DNA of 64,000 bases from Arenibacter sp040216555. GTDB taxonomy: Bacteria; Bacteroidota; Bacteroidia; Flavobacteriales; Flavobacteriaceae. A model generated the notes under the pieces. It saw only the letters and a list, made by a program, of their open reading frames with translations. It was not told the origin of the DNA and searched no databases. The position numbers and the translations under genes are program-made. The stretch's first letter is position 1. Each line of letters begins with the position of its first letter. Location: NCBI GenBank assembly GCA_040216555.1, contig JAVJOW010000020.1, positions 283,720-347,719 on the forward strand, in the 5' to 3' direction. Of the stretch, positions 52,749 through 61,838 are shown one piece after another.

Positions 52749-53855
52749 CTATATCTTAAAATAAACTTTCTTCTGATCCAGAAAGTAGGTGATATACCAG
52801 AACATAAAGAGCACAAACAAGGAATTTATAACCAATATTAAACCTTCCTCTACACCTAAGGGAGCCAATATTCCTTCGGTAAAAATAAGCCCGAAACTCC
52901 TAAACCACTGTGCTCCTACGGTTTCTGCAAACAAATAAATAAATATGGAATTGGTTCCCACAACAGAAAAAATCTTCAGCCATTTGTTCTTATGGTCCTT
53001 AATGTCTATCCACCAGTAAAACAAAGCCAGGGCAAGCAAGGCCCATCCCCCCGAAGCCAAGGTAAATGAGGTAGTCGCAATTCTTTTCACAATTGGGGTT
53101 ATTCCCAGTAGATCCATCCCGTAGCCCAAAAAAAGTAAAGCTGCTCCCCACATTAATAAGGGATTTAACTTCTCTTTGGCGGATTTGTTGGAAAGTAACA
53201 TTTGTCCACAAATTACACCCATCACTGTGTGTACCGCAGTAGGTAAAAAGTTGATGAAAACCCATCCCCCACCGTTAATTTTACCCATTACCAACATATC
53301 TACCCATGACCCAAAACTTTGCCCTTGATTGTACGGGTCCTGTGGATTATAAACCCTATAGAGAAACTCGGTAAGTATCAAAATTCCAAGGCAAATAAGA
53401 ATCTGTGTACGGTGCGGAAGGTTCATTATAGCATAAGCTATAAGGATAGTAAATGCCAATTGAACCAAAACGTTCCAAAGTTCCCAAACCAATGCATGAC
53501 TATACACACAGTGCAGCAAGACCCCGAAACTAAAGAGCAAAAAACATCTTCTCAAAATATGTTTGGTGGCAGCCTTGCGGGATCCACTAGCCAAGCGCTT
53601 TCTCAATGAAAATGGCATGGCCACCCCCACTATAAACATAAAAAATGGCTGTATAAGATCCCAAAATCGCAACCCGTTCCATGGATGGTGGTGCAACTGT
53701 TCCGCCAATGGGTGTAAAACGGTATTGTTTTCTGTAAAGTCCCCGAAGCTACCATGAAAACCGGCAGCCTCTGCAATTAGTAAAAACATGGTTAGTCCCC
53801 GGAATACGTCCAAGGAAAACAACCTTTTGGAAAGGTTGGTGGTTTCGATTGTCAT
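52749..53855 (-). CDS. NagX/heparan-alpha-glucosaminide N-acetyltransferase-like membrane protein
   Basis: The 368-residue protein has about ten membrane helices and the start RLFSLDVFRGLTMFLLIAEAAG, typical of the DUF5009/HGSNAT (acyltransferase 3-related) family. Human HGSNAT moves acetyl groups from cytosolic acetyl-CoA across the lysosomal membrane onto glucosamine; bacterial relatives occur in N-acetylglucosamine loci. The substrate here is unknown, but it would suit the amino-sugar theme of the window. It lies 37 bases from the convergent protease gene and is divergent from the SGNH hydrolase. Confidence 0.85.
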   Translation of the reverse strand: MTIETTNLSKRLFSLDVFRGLTMFLLIAEAAGFHGSFGDFTENNTVLHPLAEQLHHHPWNGLRFWDLIQPFFMFIVGVAMPFSLRKRLASGSRKAATKHILRRCFLLFSFGVLLHCVYSHALVWELWNVLVQLAFTILIAYAIMNLPHRTQILICLGILILTEFLYRVYNPQDPYNQGQSFGSWVDMLVMGKINGGGWVFINFLPTAVHTVMGVICGQMLLSNKSAKEKLNPLLMWGAALLFLGYGMDLLGITPIVKRIATTSFTLASGGWALLALALFYWWIDIKDHKNKWLKIFSVVGTNSIFIYLFAETVGAQWFRSFGLIFTEGILAPLGVEEGLILVINSLFVLFMFWYITYFLDQKKVYFKI

Positions 53856-54060
53856 TTGGTATGTGGTTGATTATTTGGCAATAACAATGTAGTGAATTTC
53901 TTTAGACAATCATAAAATATTATTTAGGGATGCAAATTATCCAATCCATCTTAATGGGCAACTTGGTTTTCACTAAACAAAATTTACCGGGATTATGGCA
54001 CCCTTGCCATTCCTTTTCTATATTTTTTAATTACTTTTCTCCTTTATAAAGATTAAAAGG

Positions 54061-54720
54061 ATGCAGAACAAATTTTACTTCCTAATAGCCTTATGTGTTT
54101 TTCTTTGTCTGGGATACAAACCTAAAGAACCTAAAATATTAATAATAGGCGATTCTATTTCCATAGGTTATTTTTCAAAGGTAAAAGAAGCACTGGCGAC
54201 TAAGGCAATAGTTATGCACAATCCTGGCAACGCTCAACATACCGGAACAGGATTGGAGAATATCAAAGATTGGATAGGTAAGGAAGATTGGGATATTATC
54301 CAATTTAATTGGGGATTATGGGATCTTTGTTACCGGCATCCAGATTCCAAAGTTTATGGTAATAGGGATAAAATTAAGGGAGCCATAACCTATGACCTAC
54401 AAACTTATAGACAAAATCTGGAAGAGTTGGTGAGTATCCTCAAAGCCAGTACCTCGGCAAAATTGATATTTGTAACAACCACCTATGTTCCTGTTAATGA
54501 AGCAGGTAGATTTTCTGAAGATGTGGTCAAATACAATGCAGTTGCAAAGTCCGTAATGAAAAAAAATGGCATAATCATTAATGATATCTACAAAAAATCC
54601 ATTGCCATCCACCACAATAATGGTTTGGGAGATCAAGACGTTCATTATAACAAGGAGGGATATAATGAACTTGGAGAGCTTATTGTTCCTTTGCTCAACA
54701 AAACCTTGAAAAAGTTATAG
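54061..54720 (+). CDS. Secreted SGNH/GDSL-family hydrolase
   Basis: The 219-residue protein has an N-terminal hydrophobic signal (about 5-20) and the SGNH blocks: ILIIGDSISIGYF (nucleophile Ser), a glycine/asparagine region with QFNWGLWDL, and DQDVHYNKEGY with the Asp-His pair. It is probably an esterase or carbohydrate deacetylase outside the cytoplasm. It stands 169 bases before the PQQ-type dehydrogenase gene, so it may act on the same substrate. The 205-base gap before it shows no feature I can support. Confidence 0.88.
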   Translation: MQNKFYFLIALCVFLCLGYKPKEPKILIIGDSISIGYFSKVKEALATKAIVMHNPGNAQHTGTGLENIKDWIGKEDWDIIQFNWGLWDLCYRHPDSKVYGNRDKIKGAITYDLQTYRQNLEELVSILKASTSAKLIFVTTTYVPVNEAGRFSEDVVKYNAVAKSVMKKNGIIINDIYKKSIAIHHNNGLGDQDVHYNKEGYNELGELIVPLLNKTLKKL

Positions 54721-54889
54721 TGTAAATACAATGTTTTACTGAACCCCAAACCACTTGTCTTTTATGAGGTTTGTATCTATTAGGGAAAGAAAGATTGTAT
54801 CCCATTCCAAAATACTAGATCATGGTACACAAAGAAATAACTCCTTAATACTTAAAAATTAATTAATTTAAGCGTTAAAACCACCGCCA

Positions 54890-57013
54890 ATGTCGCTTAA
54901 AACCACAAAGTATTTATCGTTACTAATCATAGCGGCCATTTGTTTAATAAGTTGCCACCTTGATAATTCCACTAAAACCGACTCTGATAGATACACTACT
55001 TGGACCTCCTATTTGGGTGGGCCAGATCGCAACCATTTTTCTTCTCTATCACAAATTACCTTGGACAACGTGGCCCAACTCAAGATGGCCTGGTCCTACT
55101 CTGCTCCTGATAGTGGTCAAATGCAAATGAACCCTATAGTCGTGGATACCATTTTGTACGGGGTAACGGCAGCTTTAAGGGCAGTGGCATTGCACGCTGG
55201 AACTGGGAAGGAGATATGGAAATTTGGAGATTCACTACAGCTTACAAATTCCACGAGCAGAGGCGTAGCGTATTGGGCAAAAGATGATAATAAACGTATT
55301 CTCTTTACCCAGGGCTCCAATCTTTTTGCCCTAAATGCCATAACAGGTACGCCTATTTCTTCCTTCGGGGAAAATGGAAAAATTGACCTCCACTCCGGAT
55401 TACCAACAAGCGCAAGGGATAAATTTGTAGTCTCGAACACTCCTGGAACCATTTACAGGGATTTAATTGTAATGCCTATCCGGCTCTCGGAAGGCAGTGG
55501 TGCCGCACCGGGAGATATCATGGCTTTTAATGTAATAACAGGCCAATTGCAATGGGCCTTCCACACCATACCACATCCCGGAGAACCTGGTAATGAAACA
55601 TGGGAAGATCCGGATAGCTATAAGAGCGAAACTGTTGGCGCCGCCAACAACTGGGCAGGTATGGCCCTTGATGAAGCAACGGGAATGCTATACGTACCGA
55701 CAGGTTCCGCAGCCCCCGATTTTTATGGCGGCGACAGAAAGGGCAGTAATCTTTATGCCAATACATTATTGGCTTTGGACGCACAATCAGGAAAACTGCT
55801 TTGGCATTATCAATTTACCCATCACGACTTATGGGATAGAGATCCACCGGCACCCCCTAACCTTTTGACCATAACCAGAGCCGGGGAAAAAATTCCTGCA
55901 GTGGCACAAGTAACCAAGCAGGGGTATGTTTTTCTATTTAACAGGATCACGGGAGAGCCTTTGTTTGATATTGAGGAAATACCGGTACCTCCATCTACTT
56001 TGGAAGGAGAAAAAGCATGGGCAACCCAACCTTTTCCCACCAAGCCCAAACCTTTTGCTAGACAATCTAATTTATTGACCGAAAAAGACCTTAGTCCGTA
56101 CGCCGAAAACAAGGAAGAATTATTGGCCCTTTTCACTAAGGCGGACAAAAGAATCTATGCCCCGCCTAGTCTAGATCCTGTGCTTCTTCTTCCTGGGTAT
56201 GATGGAGCCGCCGAATGGGGAGGTGCCGCCGCAGATCCTGAAGATGGTATTTTGTACGTAAATTCCAATGAAATGGCCTGGTTCCTTCAAATGGAAAAAG
56301 ATACCCTAAACACCAACTTAGCTCCAGGGGAATTTGCCTATAACAAATATTGTGTTGTATGCCATCAAAAAGACCGTAAGGGTAATGTGGCAAGTGGATA
56401 TCCTTCGTTAACGAAGCTAAAATCGACCCATGATAAAGAAGCCCTTGCACTAATCATTAAAAAAGGAAAAGGCATGATGACAGGTTTTCCACAAATTGAA
56501 AAAACCGAAATGGAAGCCTTGATACAATTTTTATATGGGGAAGAGATTGCACAAACTGTTGCCGAGAACAAAGCAGAACCTATAAAAACAACTTATAAAC
56601 ACAAGGGATATAAAAAGTTCTTGGACAGCAATGGACTGCCTGCCATACCCCCGCCATGGGGTACATTGCATGCAATAGACCTAAATTCCGGGGATTACCT
56701 ATGGTCCATACCTTTTGGGGAAACAATGAGCCTGAAAGAAAAGGGATCTCCTCAGACAGGTTCAGAAAACTATGGAGGTGCAATAGTTACCGAAAACGGA
56801 CTTTTGTTTATTGGTGCCACTAAAGACGGATATTTTAGAGCTTTTAATAAAAAAAATGGGGAGCTACTTTGGGAATACAAACTCCCCGCTGCCGCATTTG
56901 CAACGCCCGCCATGTATGAAGTAAATGGCAAACAGTATATTGCCATAGCCTGTGGTGGCGAAAAATTAGGTACTGAAAAAGGGAACAAAATTGTTGCCTT
57001 TTCATTGGAATAA
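54890..57013 (+). CDS. PQQ-type quinoprotein dehydrogenase lipoprotein with inserted cytochrome c domain
   Basis: The 707-residue protein has a lipobox (CLISC) and an eight-bladed quinoprotein propeller: WTSYLGGPDRNHFSSLSQI, GVAYWAKDDNKRI, WGTLHAIDLNSGDYLW and GLLFIGATKDGYFRAF. Between about residues 475 and 560 a cytochrome c domain (NKYCVVCHQKDRKGN) is inserted. The order fits membrane glucose/quinate-type dehydrogenases that pass electrons through haem. No pqq synthesis genes are visible in the window. It opens the second sugar-acid operon and probably converts an aldose to its lactone in the periplasm. Confidence 0.9.
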   Translation: MSLKTTKYLSLLIIAAICLISCHLDNSTKTDSDRYTTWTSYLGGPDRNHFSSLSQITLDNVAQLKMAWSYSAPDSGQMQMNPIVVDTILYGVTAALRAVALHAGTGKEIWKFGDSLQLTNSTSRGVAYWAKDDNKRILFTQGSNLFALNAITGTPISSFGENGKIDLHSGLPTSARDKFVVSNTPGTIYRDLIVMPIRLSEGSGAAPGDIMAFNVITGQLQWAFHTIPHPGEPGNETWEDPDSYKSETVGAANNWAGMALDEATGMLYVPTGSAAPDFYGGDRKGSNLYANTLLALDAQSGKLLWHYQFTHHDLWDRDPPAPPNLLTITRAGEKIPAVAQVTKQGYVFLFNRITGEPLFDIEEIPVPPSTLEGEKAWATQPFPTKPKPFARQSNLLTEKDLSPYAENKEELLALFTKADKRIYAPPSLDPVLLLPGYDGAAEWGGAAADPEDGILYVNSNEMAWFLQMEKDTLNTNLAPGEFAYNKYCVVCHQKDRKGNVASGYPSLTKLKSTHDKEALALIIKKGKGMMTGFPQIEKTEMEALIQFLYGEEIAQTVAENKAEPIKTTYKHKGYKKFLDSNGLPAIPPPWGTLHAIDLNSGDYLWSIPFGETMSLKEKGSPQTGSENYGGAIVTENGLLFIGATKDGYFRAFNKKNGELLWEYKLPAAAFATPAMYEVNGKQYIAIACGGEKLGTEKGNKIVAFSLE

Positions 57014-57043
57014 AAAAATTAAGAAATTTTATACATTAATAAT

Positions 57044-58105
57044 ATGAACAAACTTAAAACCCTCGTTGTTGGTTGTGGAAATATGGGTGTTTCCCATGCC
57101 AGAGCCTATCACCAACTCTCTGAATTTGAAATTGTCGGACTGGTAAGCCGTAAACCGGAAAGTAGGGAAAAATTATCCAAGGAATTGGGAGGATTGCCTA
57201 CCTATGCCAATTTTGATAATGCACTGCGGGAAGCAAAACCTGATGTGGTTTCCATAAACACCTATCCGGACACCCATGCCGATTATGTTAGAAAAAGTCT
57301 TAACGCAGGCGCACATGTATTCGTAGAAAAACCACTTGCCCTAACGGTAGAAGAGGCCGAAGAACTAGTGGCTTTGGCAAAGGAAAAAAACAGAAAAATG
57401 GTGGTCGGATATATTCTTAGGGTACATCCGTCGTGGACCAAGTTCGTGGAAGTTGCCCGTACCCTTGGCAAGCCCTTGGTAATGCGCATGAACTTAAACC
57501 AACAAAGTTCTGGGGACAAATGGTATACCCATAAACAATTAATGAACTCCATGTCGCCAATAGTGGATTGCGGCGTTCATTATGTGGATATTATGTGTTT
57601 AATGACCCAATCCATTCCAATTAGTGTCAGTGCCATTGGCGCTAATTTGTCCAAAGAAATTGATGCCAAAATGTATAATTATGGTCAATTGCAAGTACGT
57701 TTTAAAGACGGTTCCGTAGGATGGTACGAAGCCGGATGGGGACCTATGATGAGCGAAACAGCAGTCTTTATCAAGGATGTTATTGGCCCAAAGGGAGCTG
57801 TTTCTATTTCGGACAAACCCAAAGATAGTTCCCAAGACATAGAGGGACATACAAAAACAGGAAGTCTACAACTCCATTACAGCGCATTGACCAAAGAAGG
57901 ACATTTTGTAAAAAAAGACGACTTTATAACAACCGAAGATGAGCCGGATCATGACGGACTTTGTCTACTGGAACAGGAGTATTTGTTGAACGCCATTAAG
58001 AACGATGATGATGTATCATCACATTTAAGGGATGCCATCAATAGTCTAAAAATTGTATTGGCTGCCGATGAGTCTGTACGAACTGGAAAAACTGTTATAC
58101 TTTAG
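57044..58105 (+). CDS. Gfo/Idh/MocA family oxidoreductase
   Basis: The 353-residue cytoplasmic protein has a Rossmann N-terminus (TLVVGCGNMGVSHARAYHQL), EKP motif (VFVEKPLALTVEEAEELV) and the catalytic-domain segment SPIVDCGVHYVDIMCLM. It uses NAD(P) to oxidise or reduce a sugar or sugar acid. It differs clearly from the 16981 protein and is not a recent duplicate. It lies 30 bases after the quinoprotein gene and before galactonate dehydratase, which suggests a link to aldonate breakdown. Confidence 0.9.
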   Translation: MNKLKTLVVGCGNMGVSHARAYHQLSEFEIVGLVSRKPESREKLSKELGGLPTYANFDNALREAKPDVVSINTYPDTHADYVRKSLNAGAHVFVEKPLALTVEEAEELVALAKEKNRKMVVGYILRVHPSWTKFVEVARTLGKPLVMRMNLNQQSSGDKWYTHKQLMNSMSPIVDCGVHYVDIMCLMTQSIPISVSAIGANLSKEIDAKMYNYGQLQVRFKDGSVGWYEAGWGPMMSETAVFIKDVIGPKGAVSISDKPKDSSQDIEGHTKTGSLQLHYSALTKEGHFVKKDDFITTEDEPDHDGLCLLEQEYLLNAIKNDDDVSSHLRDAINSLKIVLAADESVRTGKTVIL

Positions 58106-58197
58106 TTTAGATTGTTTAAAAATTCCAAAGTTCTTAATATTCATAACATTTAGTTATATTTATTTCTTTATTACCTTAATTTCAAGGCTTTGGGCAA

Positions 58198-58205
58198 TAA
58201 CTTTG
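58198..58205 (+). promoter_or_regulatory. -7 element upstream of the galactonate dehydratase gene
   Basis: TAACTTTG exactly matches TAnnTTTG. It lies about 70 bases before the start, so the last three genes of the operon may be transcribed separately. The -33 region has no clear TTG. Confidence 0.5.
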
Positions 58206-58277
58206 AACTATATAAATACCAACCAATAAAAACGATTTTTGATCCCCCACAAAGAGCTAAAAATTTGTAAAATCATT

Positions 58278-59438
58278 ATGAAGGAACAACAAATTATTGA
58301 AACAATTGAACTATTTAAAGTCCCTCCAAGATGGTTGTTTGTTAAGGTGACCACCAAAGAAGGGATTATTGGTTGGGGCGAACCGGTTGTGGAAGGTAAG
58401 GCAGATACTGTGGCCGCCTGCGTAATGGAACTTCAGCAGTATATTATTGGCAAGTCGGCCTCAAATATTGAGGACATATGGCAAATACTATACCGTGGAG
58501 GATTCTATAGAGGGGGTCCCATACTTATGAGCGCCCTTTCAGGTATTGATCAGGCACTTTGGGATATAAAGGGAAAATTTCTTGGTGTTCCTGTCTACGA
58601 TTTATTGGGAGGGGCAGTCCGCCATAAAATGAAAATGTACTGCTGGATCGGCGGAGATCATCCGGAGGTGTTATTGGAACAGGCGCACGAAAAAGTAAAG
58701 GCCGGTTTCCAAGCGGTAAAAATGAACGCTACCGGAGGCATGGACTGGATTTCGACCTTGAAAGATGTGAAACAGGTGTCCAACAACATTAGATTATTAA
58801 GAGAGGAATTCGGGACCGATTTGGATATAGGACTGGATTTTCATGGCCGCGTACATAAAGGCATAGTAAAAAGGCTTATAGACGAGCTAGCTCCTTATGA
58901 ACCTATGTTTATTGAAGAACCCGTACTTAGCGAAAACAATGACGCCTTAAAGCATATTTACGGCTACACGAGCATTCCTATTGCCACTGGCGAAAGAATG
59001 TTCTCCCGTTGGGATTTTAAGAAAATTCTGGAAGAAGGGGTGGTCGACATTATTCAGCCAGACCTTAGTCACGCTGGAGGCATTTCGGAGGTAAGGCGTA
59101 TTGCCACTATGGCGGAAGCCTATGATGTAGCTCTGGCCCCCCATTGTCCGTTGGGGCCCATATCCTTGGCTTCTGCATTACATGTCGACTTTGTTTCCGC
59201 CAATGCCTTTATTCAGGAAAACAGTATAGGTATCCACTATAATCAAGGTTTTGATTTACTGGACTATGTCCTAAATCCTGAAATTTTTGATATCAAGGAT
59301 GGTTATATTGATCTTTTTCAGAAACCAGGATTAGGGGTTGAAATAAACGAAGAAAAATTAAGGGAAGGTCAGAAAATTGGACATAATTGGTCCAACCCCA
59401 TATGGCGCGGACCCGATGGAAACTTTACCGAATGGTAA
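58278..59438 (+). CDS. dgoD: D-galactonate dehydratase-like enolase-superfamily enzyme
   Basis: I start at ATG 58278; an in-frame TTG at 58239 is less likely. The 386-residue protein fits DgoD in length and motifs: metal ligands in GLDFHGRVHKG, MFIEEPVLSENN and ATGERMFSRWDF, then DIIQPDLSHAGGI and the catalytic His region LAPHCPLGPISLAS. DgoD removes water from D-galactonate to give 2-keto-3-deoxygalactonate. No kinase or dgoA-type aldolase is nearby, so cleavage may depend on the DHDPS-family enzymes at 14975-16973. GntP follows after 40 bases and would supply the aldonate. Confidence 0.9.
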   Translation: MKEQQIIETIELFKVPPRWLFVKVTTKEGIIGWGEPVVEGKADTVAACVMELQQYIIGKSASNIEDIWQILYRGGFYRGGPILMSALSGIDQALWDIKGKFLGVPVYDLLGGAVRHKMKMYCWIGGDHPEVLLEQAHEKVKAGFQAVKMNATGGMDWISTLKDVKQVSNNIRLLREEFGTDLDIGLDFHGRVHKGIVKRLIDELAPYEPMFIEEPVLSENNDALKHIYGYTSIPIATGERMFSRWDFKKILEEGVVDIIQPDLSHAGGISEVRRIATMAEAYDVALAPHCPLGPISLASALHVDFVSANAFIQENSIGIHYNQGFDLLDYVLNPEIFDIKDGYIDLFQKPGLGVEINEEKLREGQKIGHNWSNPIWRGPDGNFTEW

Positions 59439-59478
59439 AATTATAACCGAATAATACCAATAACCAACCAAAAAAACC

Positions 59479-60801
59479 ATGAGTTACCTTATAGCCTTAG
59501 TACTTTCCCTTGCCCTATTGATTGTAGGTATCATCAAATTTAAAGTGCATCCCTTTTTTGTCCTTCTTTTTTCTGCCATAGCCTATGGCTTTATGACGGG
59601 AATGGATATAGAATCCATAATCAATTCTATAAATAATGGTTTTGGTGACATTATGGGCAAAATTGGGCTTATAATCCTGTTTGGAGTTACCATAGGCAAG
59701 GTTCTGGAAAAATCTGGCGGAGCCTTTGTCATTGCCTCCAAAATTTTACAACTAATAGGTGCAAAATCCATTCATTTGGCCATGTTGCTAACTGGTTATA
59801 TCCTATCCATACCTGTATTTGCGGACAGTGCATTGCTGATAATGAACCCATTGAACAAGGTGCTCTCCTCCAAGGCAGGTGTTTCCTTTGCAGGCACCAC
59901 CGCGGCCCTGGCATTGGGATTAACCGCTTCGCATACCATGGTGCCACCTACCCCAGGGCCTATTGCTGCAGCCGGTATTTTAGGGGCAGATTTGGGAAGT
60001 GTTATGATATGGGGCTTATTGATCAGTAGTATTTCACTAATTGCCTGTTATTTCTTTGCCACCAAGTTTGCATCACGAATCAATATTCCTATAACGCTCG
60101 AGGCTGTGACAACACAACAAGAGCAACCGGCCCTATGGAAATCCTTATTGGCCATTGTAATTCCTATTGTACTCATTATTCTTAAGTCGGTCATGGATTA
60201 TCCGGAATTTACCTTTGAACCCTCCCCGGTAAAGACATTTATAGCATTCATGGGCACGCCCGTAATTGCTCTTTTGATCGGAGTTTTATTGTCCCTTGTA
60301 TTGCCCAAAAAATTGGACGAAAAGATTTTTTCCTCTACAGGTTGGTTTGGAGAATCGTTAAGAGAGGCGGCCCCTATAATTTTTATTACTGGAGCTGGAG
60401 GAATTTTTGGTAAAATGTTACAGAATTCAGGAATTGCAGATACCATCACCTCAGAATTTACCGGAATGGAATTAGGCCTGTTCCTGCCCTTTCTTTTGGC
60501 AGCCTGTCTTAAAACCACTCAGGGTTCATCTACAGTGGCCTTGGTAACCACAGCGTCCATCATAGCCCCATTAATGCCTGCTTTGGGTCTTAACGACCCC
60601 TTTATGGCCACAATGACTGTTTTGTCTATAGGTGCAGGTGCTTCTGTAGTATCGCACGTAAACGACAGTTTCTTTTGGGTACTTACACAACTTACCGGAA
60701 TGAACGTAAAACAAGGCTATCAGATCCAATCGGCCGGGACCTTTGTCCTAGGTGCCACCGCAATGACCGTCATCACTATCATAGTTAAAATAATGCACTA
60801 A
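59479..60801 (+). CDS. Gluconate:H+ symporter (GntP family)
   Basis: The 440-residue inner membrane protein has about 12-14 helices and the GntP signatures GFGDIMGKIGLIILFGVTIGKVLEKSGGA and GLTASHTMVPPTPGPIAAAG, plus FITGAGGIFGKMLQNSG and CLKTTQGSSTVALVTTASI. It imports gluconate-type sugar acids with protons. Its place between galactonate dehydratase and a lactonase gene supports an aldonate substrate, possibly galactonate. Only one base separates it from the next gene. Confidence 0.92.
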   Translation: MSYLIALVLSLALLIVGIIKFKVHPFFVLLFSAIAYGFMTGMDIESIINSINNGFGDIMGKIGLIILFGVTIGKVLEKSGGAFVIASKILQLIGAKSIHLAMLLTGYILSIPVFADSALLIMNPLNKVLSSKAGVSFAGTTAALALGLTASHTMVPPTPGPIAAAGILGADLGSVMIWGLLISSISLIACYFFATKFASRINIPITLEAVTTQQEQPALWKSLLAIVIPIVLIILKSVMDYPEFTFEPSPVKTFIAFMGTPVIALLIGVLLSLVLPKKLDEKIFSSTGWFGESLREAAPIIFITGAGGIFGKMLQNSGIADTITSEFTGMELGLFLPFLLAACLKTTQGSSTVALVTTASIIAPLMPALGLNDPFMATMTVLSIGAGASVVSHVNDSFFWVLTQLTGMNVKQGYQIQSAGTFVLGATAMTVITIIVKIMH

Positions 60802-60802
60802 A

Positions 60803-61831
60803 ATGAAAAAAATAACATCAATTATTGTATGCTCGGCTCTACTATTGGGAGCTTGTAGGGAATCGAATAAAAAAACCATTCCCGATGTAGCTAACCCTGA
60901 GCCCTTGTCGATTGAGATTTTGGACGATGAGGCACTTCAGATAATAGATCCGAAATCTAAAATTGAAACCCTTGCCAGTGGTTTCGCCTGGACCGAGGGG
61001 CCACTATGGATAAAAGATGGGAATTATCTCTTATTTTCGGATATCCCTAACAATAGGGTCTATAAGCTAGACCCACAAAACAATGACACGGTTACCTACT
61101 TAAATCCTTCCGGGTTTACGGGAAGCCATTTTACAGGCGAAGAACCAGGCTCCAACGGACTTTTGCTAAATAAAAATGGGGAGTTGGTGCTCATGCAACA
61201 CGGAAATCGTCAAGTAGCCAAAATGAACGCACCTCTAAATTCTCCTTCATCCAACTTTACTACCCTGGTCGATTCCTATATGGGCAAAAAATTGAACAGC
61301 CCCAATGATGCCACATTTGATAATAACGGTAATCTCTATTTTACAGATCCGCCCTATGGCCTGCCAAAAAGAATGGATGATGAAGGCAAAGAATTGGATT
61401 TTCAAGGAATTTATTGCCTAATGACTAACGGAGAATTAATTCTGCTCGACTCTATTTCCCGTCCTAACGGAATAGGAATATCCCCGGATGGTAATGTCCT
61501 TTACGTTGCAAATTCAGATCCGGAACATGCCGCTTGGTACCAATATAAACTTCCGGAGCCCGGAAAGGTAACCGATAAAAAACTTTTTTATGAGGTAACC
61601 GACCTAATTGGTAAAGAAGGTCAACAAGGTTTGCCAGACGGATTAAAAATAAACAGCAATGGAATCTTATTTGCCACAGGACCGGGCGGAGTATGGATCT
61701 TTAATCCTAAAGGGAATGCTTTGGCCAGAATCCATACAGGACAGGCTACGGCCAATTGTGCTTTTGATACCGCAGAGAAAAGGCTCTATATCACTGCGGA
61801 CGACTTTGTAATGGCTGTGGACCTAAAATAA
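60803..61831 (+). CDS. SMP-30/gluconolactonase-family lipoprotein
   Basis: The 342-residue protein has a lipobox (LLLGAC) and a gluconolactonase-type propeller: GFAWTEGPLWIKDGNYLLFSDIP (Glu ligand region), LNSPNDATFDNNGNLYFTDPPYG, RPNGIGISPDGNVLYVANSDP and QGLPDGLKINSNGILFATGPGG. The motif order, with NSPND and DPPYG, is that of microbial gluconolactonases. It should open the lactone made by the quinoprotein before GntP imports the acid. It is distinct from the 25050 protein and closes this operon, eight bases from the convergent peptidase gene. Confidence 0.92.
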   Translation: MKKITSIIVCSALLLGACRESNKKTIPDVANPEPLSIEILDDEALQIIDPKSKIETLASGFAWTEGPLWIKDGNYLLFSDIPNNRVYKLDPQNNDTVTYLNPSGFTGSHFTGEEPGSNGLLLNKNGELVLMQHGNRQVAKMNAPLNSPSSNFTTLVDSYMGKKLNSPNDATFDNNGNLYFTDPPYGLPKRMDDEGKELDFQGIYCLMTNGELILLDSISRPNGIGISPDGNVLYVANSDPEHAAWYQYKLPEPGKVTDKKLFYEVTDLIGKEGQQGLPDGLKINSNGILFATGPGGVWIFNPKGNALARIHTGQATANCAFDTAEKRLYITADDFVMAVDLK

Positions 61832-61838
61832 GCTTGGG

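Noticed and set aside
25050..61831. Recent duplication of the two SMP-30 genes
   Set aside because: Motifs differ throughout (NES versus NSD at the active-site blade, different N-terminal halves), so they are distant paralogues.
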